DNA of 64,000 nt, from NCBI GenBank assembly GCA_035463475.1, contig DATHTE010000136.1, forward strand, positions 16,339 to 80,338, written 5' to 3'. Below are positions 1-8,575 of the stretch, one piece after another; position 1 is the stretch's first letter, and every line of letters starts with the position of its first letter. The translations under genes were made by a program, and so were the position numbers. This stretch comes from JACPDI01 sp035463475 (lineage in GTDB: Bacteria; Acidobacteriota; Vicinamibacteria; Vicinamibacterales; 2-12-FULL-66-21). Under the pieces are notes generated by a model. The model was given only the letters and a program-made list of their open reading frames with translations, searched no databases and had not been told where the DNA came from.

Positions 1-1010
1 GCGATGCACGAGCCCGCGTAGTCCTCGAGCCACGCGAGACGCCGCGCCGCGTCCATCCAGATCCCGCGCAGGAAACCGATTTCGCCGACGGTGGCCCCCA
101 CGTAGTGCGAGAGGCGCGAGCCGGCCGCAAGCGCCAGCAGCACGTCCCCCGCCGGCGCGCCGAGTCCGGAAGACACGAACACGATCGCGGCGACGTAGCC
201 GGCGCCGAAACAGGCCCACGCGGCGGTGTGCCACGCCGCGGAACCCCAGCGCGCCGCGGCGATCGGCCGGTTCCCGGACTCCCATGCGTCCCGCCGGTCC
301 TTCACCAGGCGATTGGCGATGCCGGTCACGCGCACGTCCTTGCCCGGCGCGGCGGTGGTGGCCATGTCGAAGAGGTGGCGCGCCAGGCGGCTCGCCGACG
401 CGCCGCGTTCGAACGCGCGCCGCTCCACGGCCGGGCGCCAGGTGGACGTCAACACCGGCGGCAGCGCAAACACTGCGAGCAACGCCAGCGCCGGGTGAAT
501 CGAAACGAGGAGCGCAATGGTGATGCCGAGGCGCAGGACCCATCCGCATGTCGTGAACAGCGACAGGTACATGTGGTCCAGCATGAACACCTGATTCCGC
601 AGCACCGACAGGCGGTCGAGATACTCGGGACGCTCGTGGTGCGCGATCGTGGGAATCGAGGCCAGGAGCGTCGCTACGTGCGCCTCGAGCGCGATGGTCA
701 CCTTGTCGCGGAACCGGCGCTGCACGCGCGTGCTGACCGTTAGCAGGAACCACGTCGCGGTGGCCGAGATGCCGAGCGCCAGCACGCCGAACCGGACCAG
801 GCGCCAGTTCCCCTGGAGCGCTCCATCGCCGATGATCTTGAACCAGTACGCGAGCAGCGCATCGGGCAGCGCCGCCAGCAGCGCGAGCAGGAAGGCCGTC
901 ACGATCAACGCCGGTTCGTAGCGGTAGCCGAGCTTGCAGAGCCGCCACATCGACGCGAGCGCCGGTGGTAGGCTGTCGTGTCTCGCGTGCGTCTCAGACG
1001 AGGACGTCAT
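1..1010 (-). CDS. ABC exporter half, N-terminal membrane part (cut by window start)
   Basis: Only about the first 336 residues are inside the window; the ATP-binding half would lie beyond position 1. The frame opens with MTSSSETHARH and then shows the long hydrophobic helices of an exporter-type transmembrane domain, for example around residues 38-60 and 70-90. Its ATG lies inside the end of the upstream ABC gene (17-base overlap), so the two are translated together and probably form a heterodimeric export pump in the inner membrane. No substrate can be read from the sequence. The family call rests on the helical pattern and on the complete neighbour, since no nucleotide-binding motif is visible here. 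Confidence 0.8.
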   Translation of the reverse strand, partial: MTSSSETHARHDSLPPALASMWRLCKLGYRYEPALIVTAFLLALLAALPDALLAYWFKIIGDGALQGNWRLVRFGVLALGISATATWFLLTVSTRVQRRFRDKVTIALEAHVATLLASIPTIAHHERPEYLDRLSVLRNQVFMLDHMYLSLFTTCGWVLRLGITIALLVSIHPALALLAVFALPPVLTSTWRPAVERRAFERGASASRLARHLFDMATTAAPGKDVRVTGIANRLVKDRRDAWESGNRPIAAARWGSAAWHTAAWACFGAGYVAAIVFVSSGLGAPAGDVLLALAAGSRLSHYVGATVGEIGFLRGIWMDAARRLAWLEDYAGSCI

Positions 1011-2790
1011 AGCTCTTCCCTTCCTCGTCTTCGCTCGCGAAGCGCTGCGCCTGCATCTCGAACATGGTCCGATAGCGGCCGTTGAGCGCCATCAGCTCCT
1101 CGTGCGTGCCGAGCTCCACGACCTTGCCCTTGTCGAGGACACAGATCCGGTCGGCATGGCGCACGGTGGAGAAGCGGTGCGAAATCAGGATGGTCGTGCA
1201 GTGGCGCGTCACAGCGAGGATCCGTTCGAAGATCTCCGCTTCGCCGCGCACGTCCAGCTGCGCCGTCGGCTCGTCGAGGAGCACGACGCCCGCGCCCAGG
1301 TTGACGGCGCACAGCGCGCGGGCCAGCGCGACGCGCTGCCACTGCCCGCCCGAGAGATCGATCCCGCCGGCGTACCCGCGCGCCAGGACGGTGTCGAGGC
1401 CCGCAAGGTTGGAAGCTCCCGCCGCCTCGAGCGCGCGCTGCACGACCTCGTCCGGCGCTCCGTCTGGCGCGACGTTGGCGCGCAGCGGCAGCTCGAGGCG
1501 CATGAAGTCCTGGAAGACCGCCGCCAGGCGCGAACGCCAGGAGCCCAGGTCCAGATCGCGCACGTCGATGCCGTCAATCTCGATCTTGCCGCGCTGCGGG
1601 TCGTAGAACCGGCACAGTAACTTTGCGAGCGTGGTCTTCCCCGCGCCGTTCTGTCCCACGATCGCGAGCGAAGAGCCCGCCGGAATCGTGAGGTCGAAGT
1701 CGTCGAGCACGATGAGACCGCCGGGATAGGCGAAGGTGACCCCGCGGAAGCGGATGTCCCGCGCGGGCAGTCCGGCCGCGGCGCGACGCCCAGAGGCCAA
1801 CCGGCCCGCGGACGCCATCGCCGGCTCCAGGCCCTGGACCGCTGCCACGGGCGCCGACGCGCCATCCAGCGCCCAGTTCAGTCCTCCAAACGCGATGAGC
1901 GATGTGCCGACGGCGCACTGTGCGTACACCACCAGCTCGCCAAGGCCAATGCGGCCGTTGGCAGCCGCGGACGCCAGCGCCCAAAGGACGACGACGTTGG
2001 CGGTGGTGGCCAGGAGCAGGCTCCACGCGAGCGGCCGTTCCCGCAGGCGAGTCGCTTCGTACTGAAGCTGGTGCAGCCGCGCGCGCCTTGCTGCAAAACG
2101 CTCGATGGTCCAGCCAACGAGGCCGAACAGCCGCAGCTCCTTGCTCGCCGGCGGATCGACGGCGAGGCGGTACGCGTACTCGGCGTCGCGCTGAGCGCTC
2201 CGCACTTCATCGGTGTTGCGGTCGCGCCAGACCGCGCTCTCGCGCAGCAGCCAGTGCGTGGACAGCCACCCGCTCGCGAGCACGAAGGGCGCCCACCACG
2301 CGAACCCCAGGAGCACGGCGGCCGCGGCGAGCCCGCCGATCATCCCGACGAGCCCTCCGGCGATGAAGTCCATCGAGTAGGACAGCGGCGGCCCGGTCAT
2401 GCCGCGGTCGAAATCGCGGGCCACGGTGAGGTCGCCGGCGAGCGACGCGTCCTCCAGGTGTGCGGTCCCCTCGGGCCGGACGCACGCCTCCGTCAACCGG
2501 TCGTACAGAAACGCCGCCGTGCGATCGCCGAGGTTGTGGCTGACCGCCGTCTGAATCGGCGCCAGCACCTGCAGGAGCACGAAGGTGATGCCGACGATGA
2601 CCAGGGGGCCCGCGACCGGGACGCCGCGCTCGACGGCGCCGACCAGGACGCCCATCGCGATCGCGAACAGTGCCGGCACGATTCCGTGCAACAGCACGAC
2701 GGCCCACCAGGTGTACGCGAGGCGCCGATCGGCCTTCGGCAGCAGCGCGAAGAACGCCCACTCCTTGTGCCGGCGCAAAGGCTCAAGCAC
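994..2790 (-). CDS. ABC exporter half (membrane domain plus ATPase), 598 aa
   Basis: A complete half-size ABC exporter: an N-terminal six-helix-type membrane domain (about residues 20-310) followed by an ATP-binding domain. Visible motifs are Walker A GQNGAGKTT (near residue 380), the ABC signature LSGGQWQRVALARAL (near 480), Walker B VVLLDEPTAQLD and the switch histidine in ISHRF. The start is GTG, supported by a GGAGGAGG ribosome site about nine bases upstream. The stop overlaps the start of the next half-transporter by 17 bases, so the pair likely works as a heterodimer exporting a lipid, peptide or drug across the inner membrane. Substrate unknown. Family certain; partnership inferred from coupling. 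Confidence 0.93.
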   Translation of the reverse strand: MLEPLRRHKEWAFFALLPKADRRLAYTWWAVVLLHGIVPALFAIAMGVLVGAVERGVPVAGPLVIVGITFVLLQVLAPIQTAVSHNLGDRTAAFLYDRLTEACVRPEGTAHLEDASLAGDLTVARDFDRGMTGPPLSYSMDFIAGGLVGMIGGLAAAAVLLGFAWWAPFVLASGWLSTHWLLRESAVWRDRNTDEVRSAQRDAEYAYRLAVDPPASKELRLFGLVGWTIERFAARRARLHQLQYEATRLRERPLAWSLLLATTANVVVLWALASAAANGRIGLGELVVYAQCAVGTSLIAFGGLNWALDGASAPVAAVQGLEPAMASAGRLASGRRAAAGLPARDIRFRGVTFAYPGGLIVLDDFDLTIPAGSSLAIVGQNGAGKTTLAKLLCRFYDPQRGKIEIDGIDVRDLDLGSWRSRLAAVFQDFMRLELPLRANVAPDGAPDEVVQRALEAAGASNLAGLDTVLARGYAGGIDLSGGQWQRVALARALCAVNLGAGVVLLDEPTAQLDVRGEAEIFERILAVTRHCTTILISHRFSTVRHADRICVLDKGKVVELGTHEELMALNGRYRTMFEMQAQRFASEDEEGKSYDVLV

Positions 2791-2827
2791 TCGCCACGCC
2801 TCCTCCGTCCCCGCGTGGATCTTAATC

Positions 2828-3032
2828 CCGAACGGCGCTTGTGTTGACGTAGCCGCGCCGCGAAGCCCGGCTCCGGTGGCCGGACCGCGCTCCGAGGACG
2901 TCTGCGACCGTCTGCCGCCAGCTCCGTGAGCTGGCTGTCGCCCAGAGTCTTCTCGCGCGGTCAGGCGATGCGGGTCGGCCTGACCTCCGCAGGGCTTCGC
3001 GTCACAGCCACGTCAACACAACTGCCGTTCGG
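2828..3032. repeat. 205-bp element with 49-bp imperfect terminal inverted repeats
   Basis: The left arm (2828-2876) and the reverse complement of the right arm (2984-3032) agree at 39 of 49 positions. They share CCGAACGGC, then TTGTGTTGACGT, then CGCGAAGCCC. An inner perfect stem GCCAGCTC/GAGCTGGC lies at 2917-2935. No reading frame in it looks like a protein and no obvious target duplication flanks it. It fills most of the 319-base gap between two minus-strand genes. It could be a MITE-like non-autonomous element, an integron attC-like site (though the ends do not fit GTTRRRY), or a long structured transcript end. The rest of the gap holds only the GGAGGAGG ribosome site of the ABC gene. Confidence 0.6.
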
Positions 3033-3109
3033 TGTAGTCGGTATCACGCCCGGCGGTTGTGCGCGGCGTGTCATTGCTGAGCCGGTGGAACGAGCGTCAC
3101 TCCCGTCGG

Positions 3110-6106
3110 TCAGAACGCCGGACGGAAGCTCACCCCAAACGACCAGCCGCGTGACGGCCGGTCGGTCGCGCGCACCAGGGCCCATTCGAGCGGGAGGCCG
3201 AATGCGTTGAGTCGCACGCCCATTCCGAAACTTCGGACGAGCCGGCGCTCCGAGGCCGCCGCCGAGAATTCCGGCGCGCGAGACCAGACGAGACCGCCGT
3301 CGGCGAACAGGAAGACTTCGGCAGGCACCGGACCGTAGTGCAGGTCGCGCGAACGAAGACCCAGAAGCGGAGCGCGAAGCTCCACGTTTCCGACCATCAC
3401 GCGGCTCCCCAGCAGCTCGTCGTAGCCGGCGCACTGCCCCTCTTCGTTCGGCTGGCACTTGATCGATCCCCGGTCGTACCCGCGCAGGAAGTAGCGCGAC
3501 CCGAGGAACGTCGGCAGCAACCGCACGTCGTCCACGTCTCGCCCGTACTGGCCGAGGTGCATGAGACGGAGCGCCACCGTGTACGGCTTGAACGGCATGA
3601 CGTAGCGCCGGTGATCCAGGAGAACGCGCGTCGCCGAGAGGCCGCCGAAGGTTGACGACACCTGGACGCGCGACCGGCCGCCGAGGATCGGACCGGCCGG
3701 ACCGAACACGGCGGTGTCGCGCACGTACGCGGCGCCAGCTTCTCCAGCCGTCGTCGGGTCTCCGCCGGACGCCTCCGTCGTCGTCCGAGTGAGCACGCGG
3801 CCGTCTGGCAGCGATCGGACGACTGCGCTGACGGTCTCGCGATAGAGGCTGTGCCGTGCACCCGCCTCGAACTCGAAACGCTGCGCGCGATCGAGCGGGT
3901 AGGCGAGCAGTCCCATGAGGCGAAGTTCCGTTCGCTGGAAGTAGTGGGTCTCGCTGGTAAGCGTCGCGCCGGTGCCGGCGGTGTTCGACCACATCCGGGG
4001 AACCAGCCGGAGCGCCGGTTGCGCCTCCACGAACCCGCCCCAGTTCCAGCGACGTTCGCGATTCAGGAACTGCACGCGCAGCGCGAGGTCGCGCAGGCGA
4101 TTGCCAGCCTGCGCAAACACGGCGACCTTCCGGTCGCCCAGGAGATCGCTGAAGAGAAGAGAGCCCCCGCCGCGAACGAAGGTCCCGAAGGGGCCGCCGC
4201 CCGAGCTGACGTACGGCGGTCCCACCGCTTCGAGAAAGAAGTCGGGGACATATGCGCGAGCACGAACGGCGCCTTTCTCGGCGAGCCCCGTGTCATGATC
4301 ATCGAGCACGCCGTCAACGACGGCGTTCACGCGCTCGAGAGGCGGCAACACCGTGACATCCTCAACCGTGTCCGCCGCGGCCGGACGGCCCGTCATCGCC
4401 GCCTCGCCCCGCCGGATCTCGATCTCGTACTTCCCGTTCGTGTAGCGCGAGTAGGCGAGCACCGGCGCGCGCCGGGCCACTGACAGGGCCGGGCTCGTTG
4501 GCGTCAGTCCCGCGACTCCGCCCGCGACGTCAGTGACCTGGTGCACGTCACCCGACTGGAGTTCGATCCTGTAGACGTTCGTGACGCCGGTCGGAGCCGC
4601 CGTGAAGTACAGGCATTCTCCATCGGCGGACCACTGAGGATTGAAGTGGTCGGACGAATCGATCGCCGCAACCCGCTGCACCGAGCCGGACGTGACATCC
4701 ACGAGCGCGAGCTCGGTGGGACCGAAGCGGAGCGCGGACAAGTCGGTCGAAAAGCGGTCGGTGACGAAGGCGAGGCGCCGGCCGTCCGGCGCCCACTCGG
4801 GATGCAGGTCTGCGTGCGGATCGTCGGTGATTTGCCGCAGTTCTCCGGTGGCGAGGTCGTATACGTAGAGATCCGCAAACCCTCCCTCGAGCGCGGAGAA
4901 GGCGATCGCGCGTCCGTCCGGAGAGAACGACGGGCCGAGGATCTGGCCGAACTGCGGCAGCCTGATCTCGGTCTGCCGCCCGCGCCCAAAGATGTCGAGC
5001 ACCACGAGCGCGGGTTTGCCGCGCCCGATCGCGGCGAAGACGAACCGCTTGCCGTCCGGGCTCCACGAGCCCGCCGAGCGAATCGCCTGCAGGCTTTCGA
5101 ACCGGACCGACGCCGCCGTTGTGGCGAGCTTCCGCGCGATCGTGCCGCGCACCGCGTCGGCCAGGAACAAGTCCAGCGACAGGCGGTCTCGCTCGGAGAA
5201 GAAGACGGCGTGTTTCCCGTCCGGGCTGATCGAGGGCCCGAGATGCAGCCGGGCGCCTGTCGTCGCAGAGAGCAGCGGCGATCCGTCGTCCTGAGCGTGG
5301 ACCGGCGCCCGCGCGTAACGCTCGTTGGCGGCGGCACGCCAGTCCGCAAACAGGGCATCGAGCTCCAGGCCCGTGACGGCCTTGATCCGGCGGGGCAGGC
5401 TGCCGGCGTCCCTGGCCTTCAGAATCTCCGGAATGGCGCGATCGCCGAACCTGCCGCCGATGTACGCCCACAGCGCGTGCCCATATCGGTACGGAGAGAA
5501 CTTGCGTGCGGCTTCTTGTTGACGCCGTGGCAGGAGATCGTGCGCGACCGCGTCGCGCAGCCACATCGCGGTTTCAGGATCTGCGGCACCGAGCGAGAGA
5601 TACTGGGCCAGCCCTTCGACCGCCCAGAGCGGCCACGCGAGTCCTCCGCAATATCGCCGGGCCATGTCGAACTGGAACGCGTGCGTCAGCTCGTGCCCGA
5701 CGATGCGATCGGTTTCCGCGAGGGTCGTGGCGAACGGCATCACGATCCGGCGGCGCGCGGATTCGGTGACGCCGCCGATCCCCTCGCCGAGCATCCCGCT
5801 CACCACGTTAGTCTGCGTGAACTCCGGGTGGCTCCCGTAGAGAATGAGCGGCTGGCGGCCGTCGATCTGGTGCTCGAGCACCTTCGACAGCCTCGCGTAC
5901 CACCGCTCCGCAAGGCGGGCGACGATGCGCGCGCCGGCCTCCTCGCTGGAATAGTGATAGACGGCGAAGTGATCGGTCTCGAAGACCTTGAAGTCGAAAT
6001 CGACGTATTCGACTTTGTTCTTGCCGAAGTACTGCGCGCTGGCTTCCCGGGTGCCCCAGCTGGCGAGCAGGGACACCAGAATCAGCGCCGCCACGCGTGA
6101 CGGCAT
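3110..6106 (-). CDS. Secreted gluzincin-type protease / TolB-like propeller / surface-antigen barrel, 998 aa
   Basis: Signal peptide (cleavage near residue 24, ASA|Q), then a peptidase_MA-like domain with HELTH at residues 138-142 and a downstream EG (Glu164), the gluzincin zinc-site pattern. The middle (about 270-560) has repeated PDG motifs such as LSPDGKHAVFF and WSPDGKRFVFA, typical of TolB/PD40 propeller blades. The C-terminal third resembles the Omp85/surface-antigen barrel, with FLRGYDRG and a terminal phenylalanine. This suggests an outer-membrane-anchored protein with periplasmic or surface domains. The three-domain layout occurs in Acidobacteriota genomes as far as I recall; its function is not established. 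The next gene (6264) is divergent, with about 157 bases for regulation. Confidence 0.85.
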   Translation of the reverse strand: MPSRVAALILVSLLASWGTREASAQYFGKNKVEYVDFDFKVFETDHFAVYHYSSEEAGARIVARLAERWYARLSKVLEHQIDGRQPLILYGSHPEFTQTNVVSGMLGEGIGGVTESARRRIVMPFATTLAETDRIVGHELTHAFQFDMARRYCGGLAWPLWAVEGLAQYLSLGAADPETAMWLRDAVAHDLLPRRQQEAARKFSPYRYGHALWAYIGGRFGDRAIPEILKARDAGSLPRRIKAVTGLELDALFADWRAAANERYARAPVHAQDDGSPLLSATTGARLHLGPSISPDGKHAVFFSERDRLSLDLFLADAVRGTIARKLATTAASVRFESLQAIRSAGSWSPDGKRFVFAAIGRGKPALVVLDIFGRGRQTEIRLPQFGQILGPSFSPDGRAIAFSALEGGFADLYVYDLATGELRQITDDPHADLHPEWAPDGRRLAFVTDRFSTDLSALRFGPTELALVDVTSGSVQRVAAIDSSDHFNPQWSADGECLYFTAAPTGVTNVYRIELQSGDVHQVTDVAGGVAGLTPTSPALSVARRAPVLAYSRYTNGKYEIEIRRGEAAMTGRPAAADTVEDVTVLPPLERVNAVVDGVLDDHDTGLAEKGAVRARAYVPDFFLEAVGPPYVSSGGGPFGTFVRGGGSLLFSDLLGDRKVAVFAQAGNRLRDLALRVQFLNRERRWNWGGFVEAQPALRLVPRMWSNTAGTGATLTSETHYFQRTELRLMGLLAYPLDRAQRFEFEAGARHSLYRETVSAVVRSLPDGRVLTRTTTEASGGDPTTAGEAGAAYVRDTAVFGPAGPILGGRSRVQVSSTFGGLSATRVLLDHRRYVMPFKPYTVALRLMHLGQYGRDVDDVRLLPTFLGSRYFLRGYDRGSIKCQPNEEGQCAGYDELLGSRVMVGNVELRAPLLGLRSRDLHYGPVPAEVFLFADGGLVWSRAPEFSAAASERRLVRSFGMGVRLNAFGLPLEWALVRATDRPSRGWSFGVSFRPAF

Positions 6107-6263
6107 GCCACCCCCGGACTCGGTAGCGGGAATTGAGTGCTGTGTGGCCGTTTCTAACGTAGAGCGCAGGGGCAGTCAAGTGATTGTCGAGTCGCGCGTT
6201 TGCGCCGCCCGATGAGTTGCACTAATCTCATGCTCCCCGCGTCGGCCAGGAAAAGGCGAGGAA

Positions 6264-6863
6264 ATGGTGCGGACCGTTCGATCAGTCTCTCTCGTCCTGT
6301 TGTTCGCGACGAACGCGTTCGGCCAGGAGCACATCCGCGTTCCGGAACGGCAGACCCATACCGACGTCAAAGCCGGTCCCTCGTCGGGCTCGATCGTGCT
6401 GGTGCTCATTCCGAGCGGGACAGTACTGCCGGTCACGAAGCGCCAGGGTGAGTGGCTTCAGGTCCGGCTTTCGCCGGAGCTGCGCAGGCTCGGGATTCCG
6501 ATGCGCTGGTACCGGAACGAGGACCTCGGGTTCGTCCATGAGTCCACGGTTGACGTGATCAGGGGAGCGCCGCCGACGAAACCCGTTCCATCGGAGCCGC
6601 CCGCCAGCCAGCCGCCGCGCGAATACGTTCGGGTCCCCGCGCGTCAGTCCCACACCGACATCAAGGCAGGCCCGGGCTCCGGCTCGATCGTGCTGTTGCT
6701 GGTGCCAGGCGGGACGGTGCTGCCGGTCGTCGGGCGCCGGGGAGAGTGGATCCAGGTGCGCCTATCGCCGGAACTCCGCCGCGTCGGAACGCCGATGCGT
6801 TGGTACAAGAAAGAGGATACGGGGTTCGTGCATGAGTCGACCGTCGAGGTGTTCAAGCAATGA
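6264..6863 (+). CDS. Secreted protein with two tandem SH3b-like repeats, 199 aa
   Basis: A signal peptide (about residues 1-20, ending FG|Q) is followed by two nearly identical units of about 78 residues (roughly 22-98 and 120-199) joined by a Pro-rich linker. Each unit reads RVP-RQ-HTD-KAGP-SGSIVL, then GEW-QVRLSPELRR, then MRWY and GFVHESTV. This fits bacterial SH3 domains (SH3_3 type), which often bind cell-wall peptides or other proteins. The repeats are similar enough in DNA to indicate a recent internal duplication. The stop overlaps the ATG of the next gene (ATGA), so both are co-translated. Partner and ligand unknown. Confidence 0.75.
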   Translation: MVRTVRSVSLVLLFATNAFGQEHIRVPERQTHTDVKAGPSSGSIVLVLIPSGTVLPVTKRQGEWLQVRLSPELRRLGIPMRWYRNEDLGFVHESTVDVIRGAPPTKPVPSEPPASQPPREYVRVPARQSHTDIKAGPGSGSIVLLLVPGGTVLPVVGRRGEWIQVRLSPELRRVGTPMRWYKKEDTGFVHESTVEVFKQ

Positions 6864-8077
6864 AGACATCGGTGATCCTCTCCGGCCTGGCGGCCTCGGC
6901 GTTCGTACTCTCGATGACAACGCAGAACGCCGACGCTCAGCGGCGTCGCCTGACGACCGGCGCAGCGAACGGCAGGATGGGCGGCTACGAAGTCGTGGAG
7001 AACTGGCCGAAGCCGCTGCCGGACACGGATCTCTCACACGACGGCTGGACGTGGGGATCGGGCTGCGGCGCCTGGGCCGAAAGCCCGGATAAGGTCTGGA
7101 TCTGCCAGCGTGGAGAAATCGAGCTTCCGCCGGGCGCGAAGCCGTGGACTTTCGCCGGACTGCTCACGCCGCCTCGAACGAACACGGGCCGCTGGCCGTA
7201 CTCGGGCAACGATCCCGGCTACAAGCTCCGCCGCCACCACGTCGTGTTTGCCGTGGACCGAGAGGGCAAGACGATCGTCGAGTGGCTGCAGCACGACAGG
7301 TATCTCGCGCCGCCGCAGGCGTCGGGTCCCGGATCTGTGTCCCGAGGCCCGCACAAGCTGCTGATGAACCCGTACGATCCCCAAAAGCACATCTGGATCG
7401 TCGATGACGACATGCACGAGATCAACGTCTTCACGAACGACGGCAAGCTGGTGAAGACCATCGGCGTTCGTGGAGTACCGGGACGAGGGCCGAACAACTT
7501 CAACCGCGTGACCGACATCGCGTGGCTGCCGGACGGCGCGTTCTTCGTGGCGGACGGTTATGCGGGCGTGCGCGTCGCGAAGTACGACAAGGACGGCAAG
7601 TTCCTCTTCGACTGGGGGCAGGTGCCGTACAACCCCGACAACCCGGGTCCGAACGAGTTCTTCTCGGTCCACAGCATCGGGATCAGCCGCGACCGCCGCA
7701 TCTTCGTCGCGGATCGCGAGCATCACCGCATGCAGGTGTTCGACGAGAACGGCAAGTTCCTCGACATGTGGCCCACCGGCCACAATTCATCCGTGCTGGC
7801 CCACGTCGTCACGGAGGACGACTACGTGTGGGTGGCCGATTGGACGACGGACAGGCTCGTCAAGTACGACTTGAACGGCCGGTACATCCTCGACATCGGC
7901 GGCCCCGGAGCGTTGCCCGGCCAGTTCGACGGAGTGCATCAGATTCATGTCGATCGGGAGGGCAATCTCTACGTAACGGAAGTCTCCAACGACCGCTCCC
8001 AGAAATTCCGGCCACGGCCCGATGCCGATCCGGCCCAGCTCATCGCGCCGATGGTGGGCGCCAGGACGCACTGGTAA
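6860..8077 (+). CDS. Secreted NHL-repeat beta-propeller protein, 405 aa
   Basis: Signal peptide (cleavage near residue 27, ADA|Q), then repeated NHL-type blades such as HIWIVDDDMHEINVFTNDGKLV, RIFVADREHHRMQVFDENGKF and NLYVTEVSNDRSQKF. The pattern resembles the six-bladed propeller of peptidyl-alpha-hydroxyglycine amidating lyase and of NHL proteins that are common in soil Acidobacteriota. I see no motif that proves lyase activity, so the role may be ligand or metal binding in the periplasm. It is translationally coupled to the SH3b-repeat protein upstream. It converges on the DinB-like gene with a 27-base gap that holds a weak CGGC/GCCG hairpin. Confidence 0.8.
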   Translation: MKTSVILSGLAASAFVLSMTTQNADAQRRRLTTGAANGRMGGYEVVENWPKPLPDTDLSHDGWTWGSGCGAWAESPDKVWICQRGEIELPPGAKPWTFAGLLTPPRTNTGRWPYSGNDPGYKLRRHHVVFAVDREGKTIVEWLQHDRYLAPPQASGPGSVSRGPHKLLMNPYDPQKHIWIVDDDMHEINVFTNDGKLVKTIGVRGVPGRGPNNFNRVTDIAWLPDGAFFVADGYAGVRVAKYDKDGKFLFDWGQVPYNPDNPGPNEFFSVHSIGISRDRRIFVADREHHRMQVFDENGKFLDMWPTGHNSSVLAHVVTEDDYVWVADWTTDRLVKYDLNGRYILDIGGPGALPGQFDGVHQIHVDREGNLYVTEVSNDRSQKFRPRPDADPAQLIAPMVGARTHW

Positions 8078-8104
8078 TGCGCGGCGGGCTGCCGCGATAA
8101 GAGT

Positions 8105-8575
8105 TCACGTGCGTTCGTAGAAGGGCGGCGGGGCGATCCCCATGGCGCGCAAGTACACATAGCCCTGTCCACGGTGGTGAATCTCGTTGTCGATGACGTA
8201 GAGCACGAGATCGTGGACGGCGGCCGTGTACAGGCCGAATGCCGTCACGGTCTCGTTGAACCGTTCCGGCTGGATCAGTGGCCAGAGCGCGTTGAGCTGC
8301 TCCGTGCTGTCGTCCCACATCTGAAGGACGTCTCTCTTGGGCCGCGCGCTTCGATCCCGCGGGCTCTCCCACTCCCCTGACACGACTCCCCGAACGGCGG
8401 GCACGGCCATCGACAGCATCTCGAGGGCGAGCGCGCCGAACGGGCGCATGCCTCCGAGGGAGAACGTGAACAGCTGATCCTCGGGAAAGGCGTCGATGAC
8501 GCGACGGGTCAGCCGTCGATGACCCTGCCAGTGGGAAAGCAGGGCTTCAGGAGCGATGAACGAGTTGTCCTTCAT
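8105..8575 (-). CDS. DinB-like protein, 156 aa
   Basis: The sequence from MKDNSFIAPEALLSHWQGHRR to the end shows the DinB four-helix pattern, including VIDNEIHHRGQGYVYLRAMG near the C-terminus, the usual place of one metal-binding histidine group. DinB/YfiT proteins are metal-dependent thiol-related transferases or of unknown role. I chose the ATG at 8575 because it forms TGATG with the stop of the upstream cyclase-barrel gene; a start four codons earlier (8587) is also open. It is the last gene of a three-gene operon with the cupredoxin and the cyclase fusion. Confidence 0.75.
   Translation of the reverse strand: MKDNSFIAPEALLSHWQGHRRLTRRVIDAFPEDQLFTFSLGGMRPFGALALEMLSMAVPAVRGVVSGEWESPRDRSARPKRDVLQMWDDSTEQLNALWPLIQPERFNETVTAFGLYTAAVHDLVLYVIDNEIHHRGQGYVYLRAMGIAPPPFYERT

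Noticed and set aside
2828..3032. Integron attC site
   Set aside because: The outer boxes CCGAAC/GTTCGG violate the GTTRRRY core, the length is above the usual range and no integrase is in the window. Kept as an unclassified repeat.
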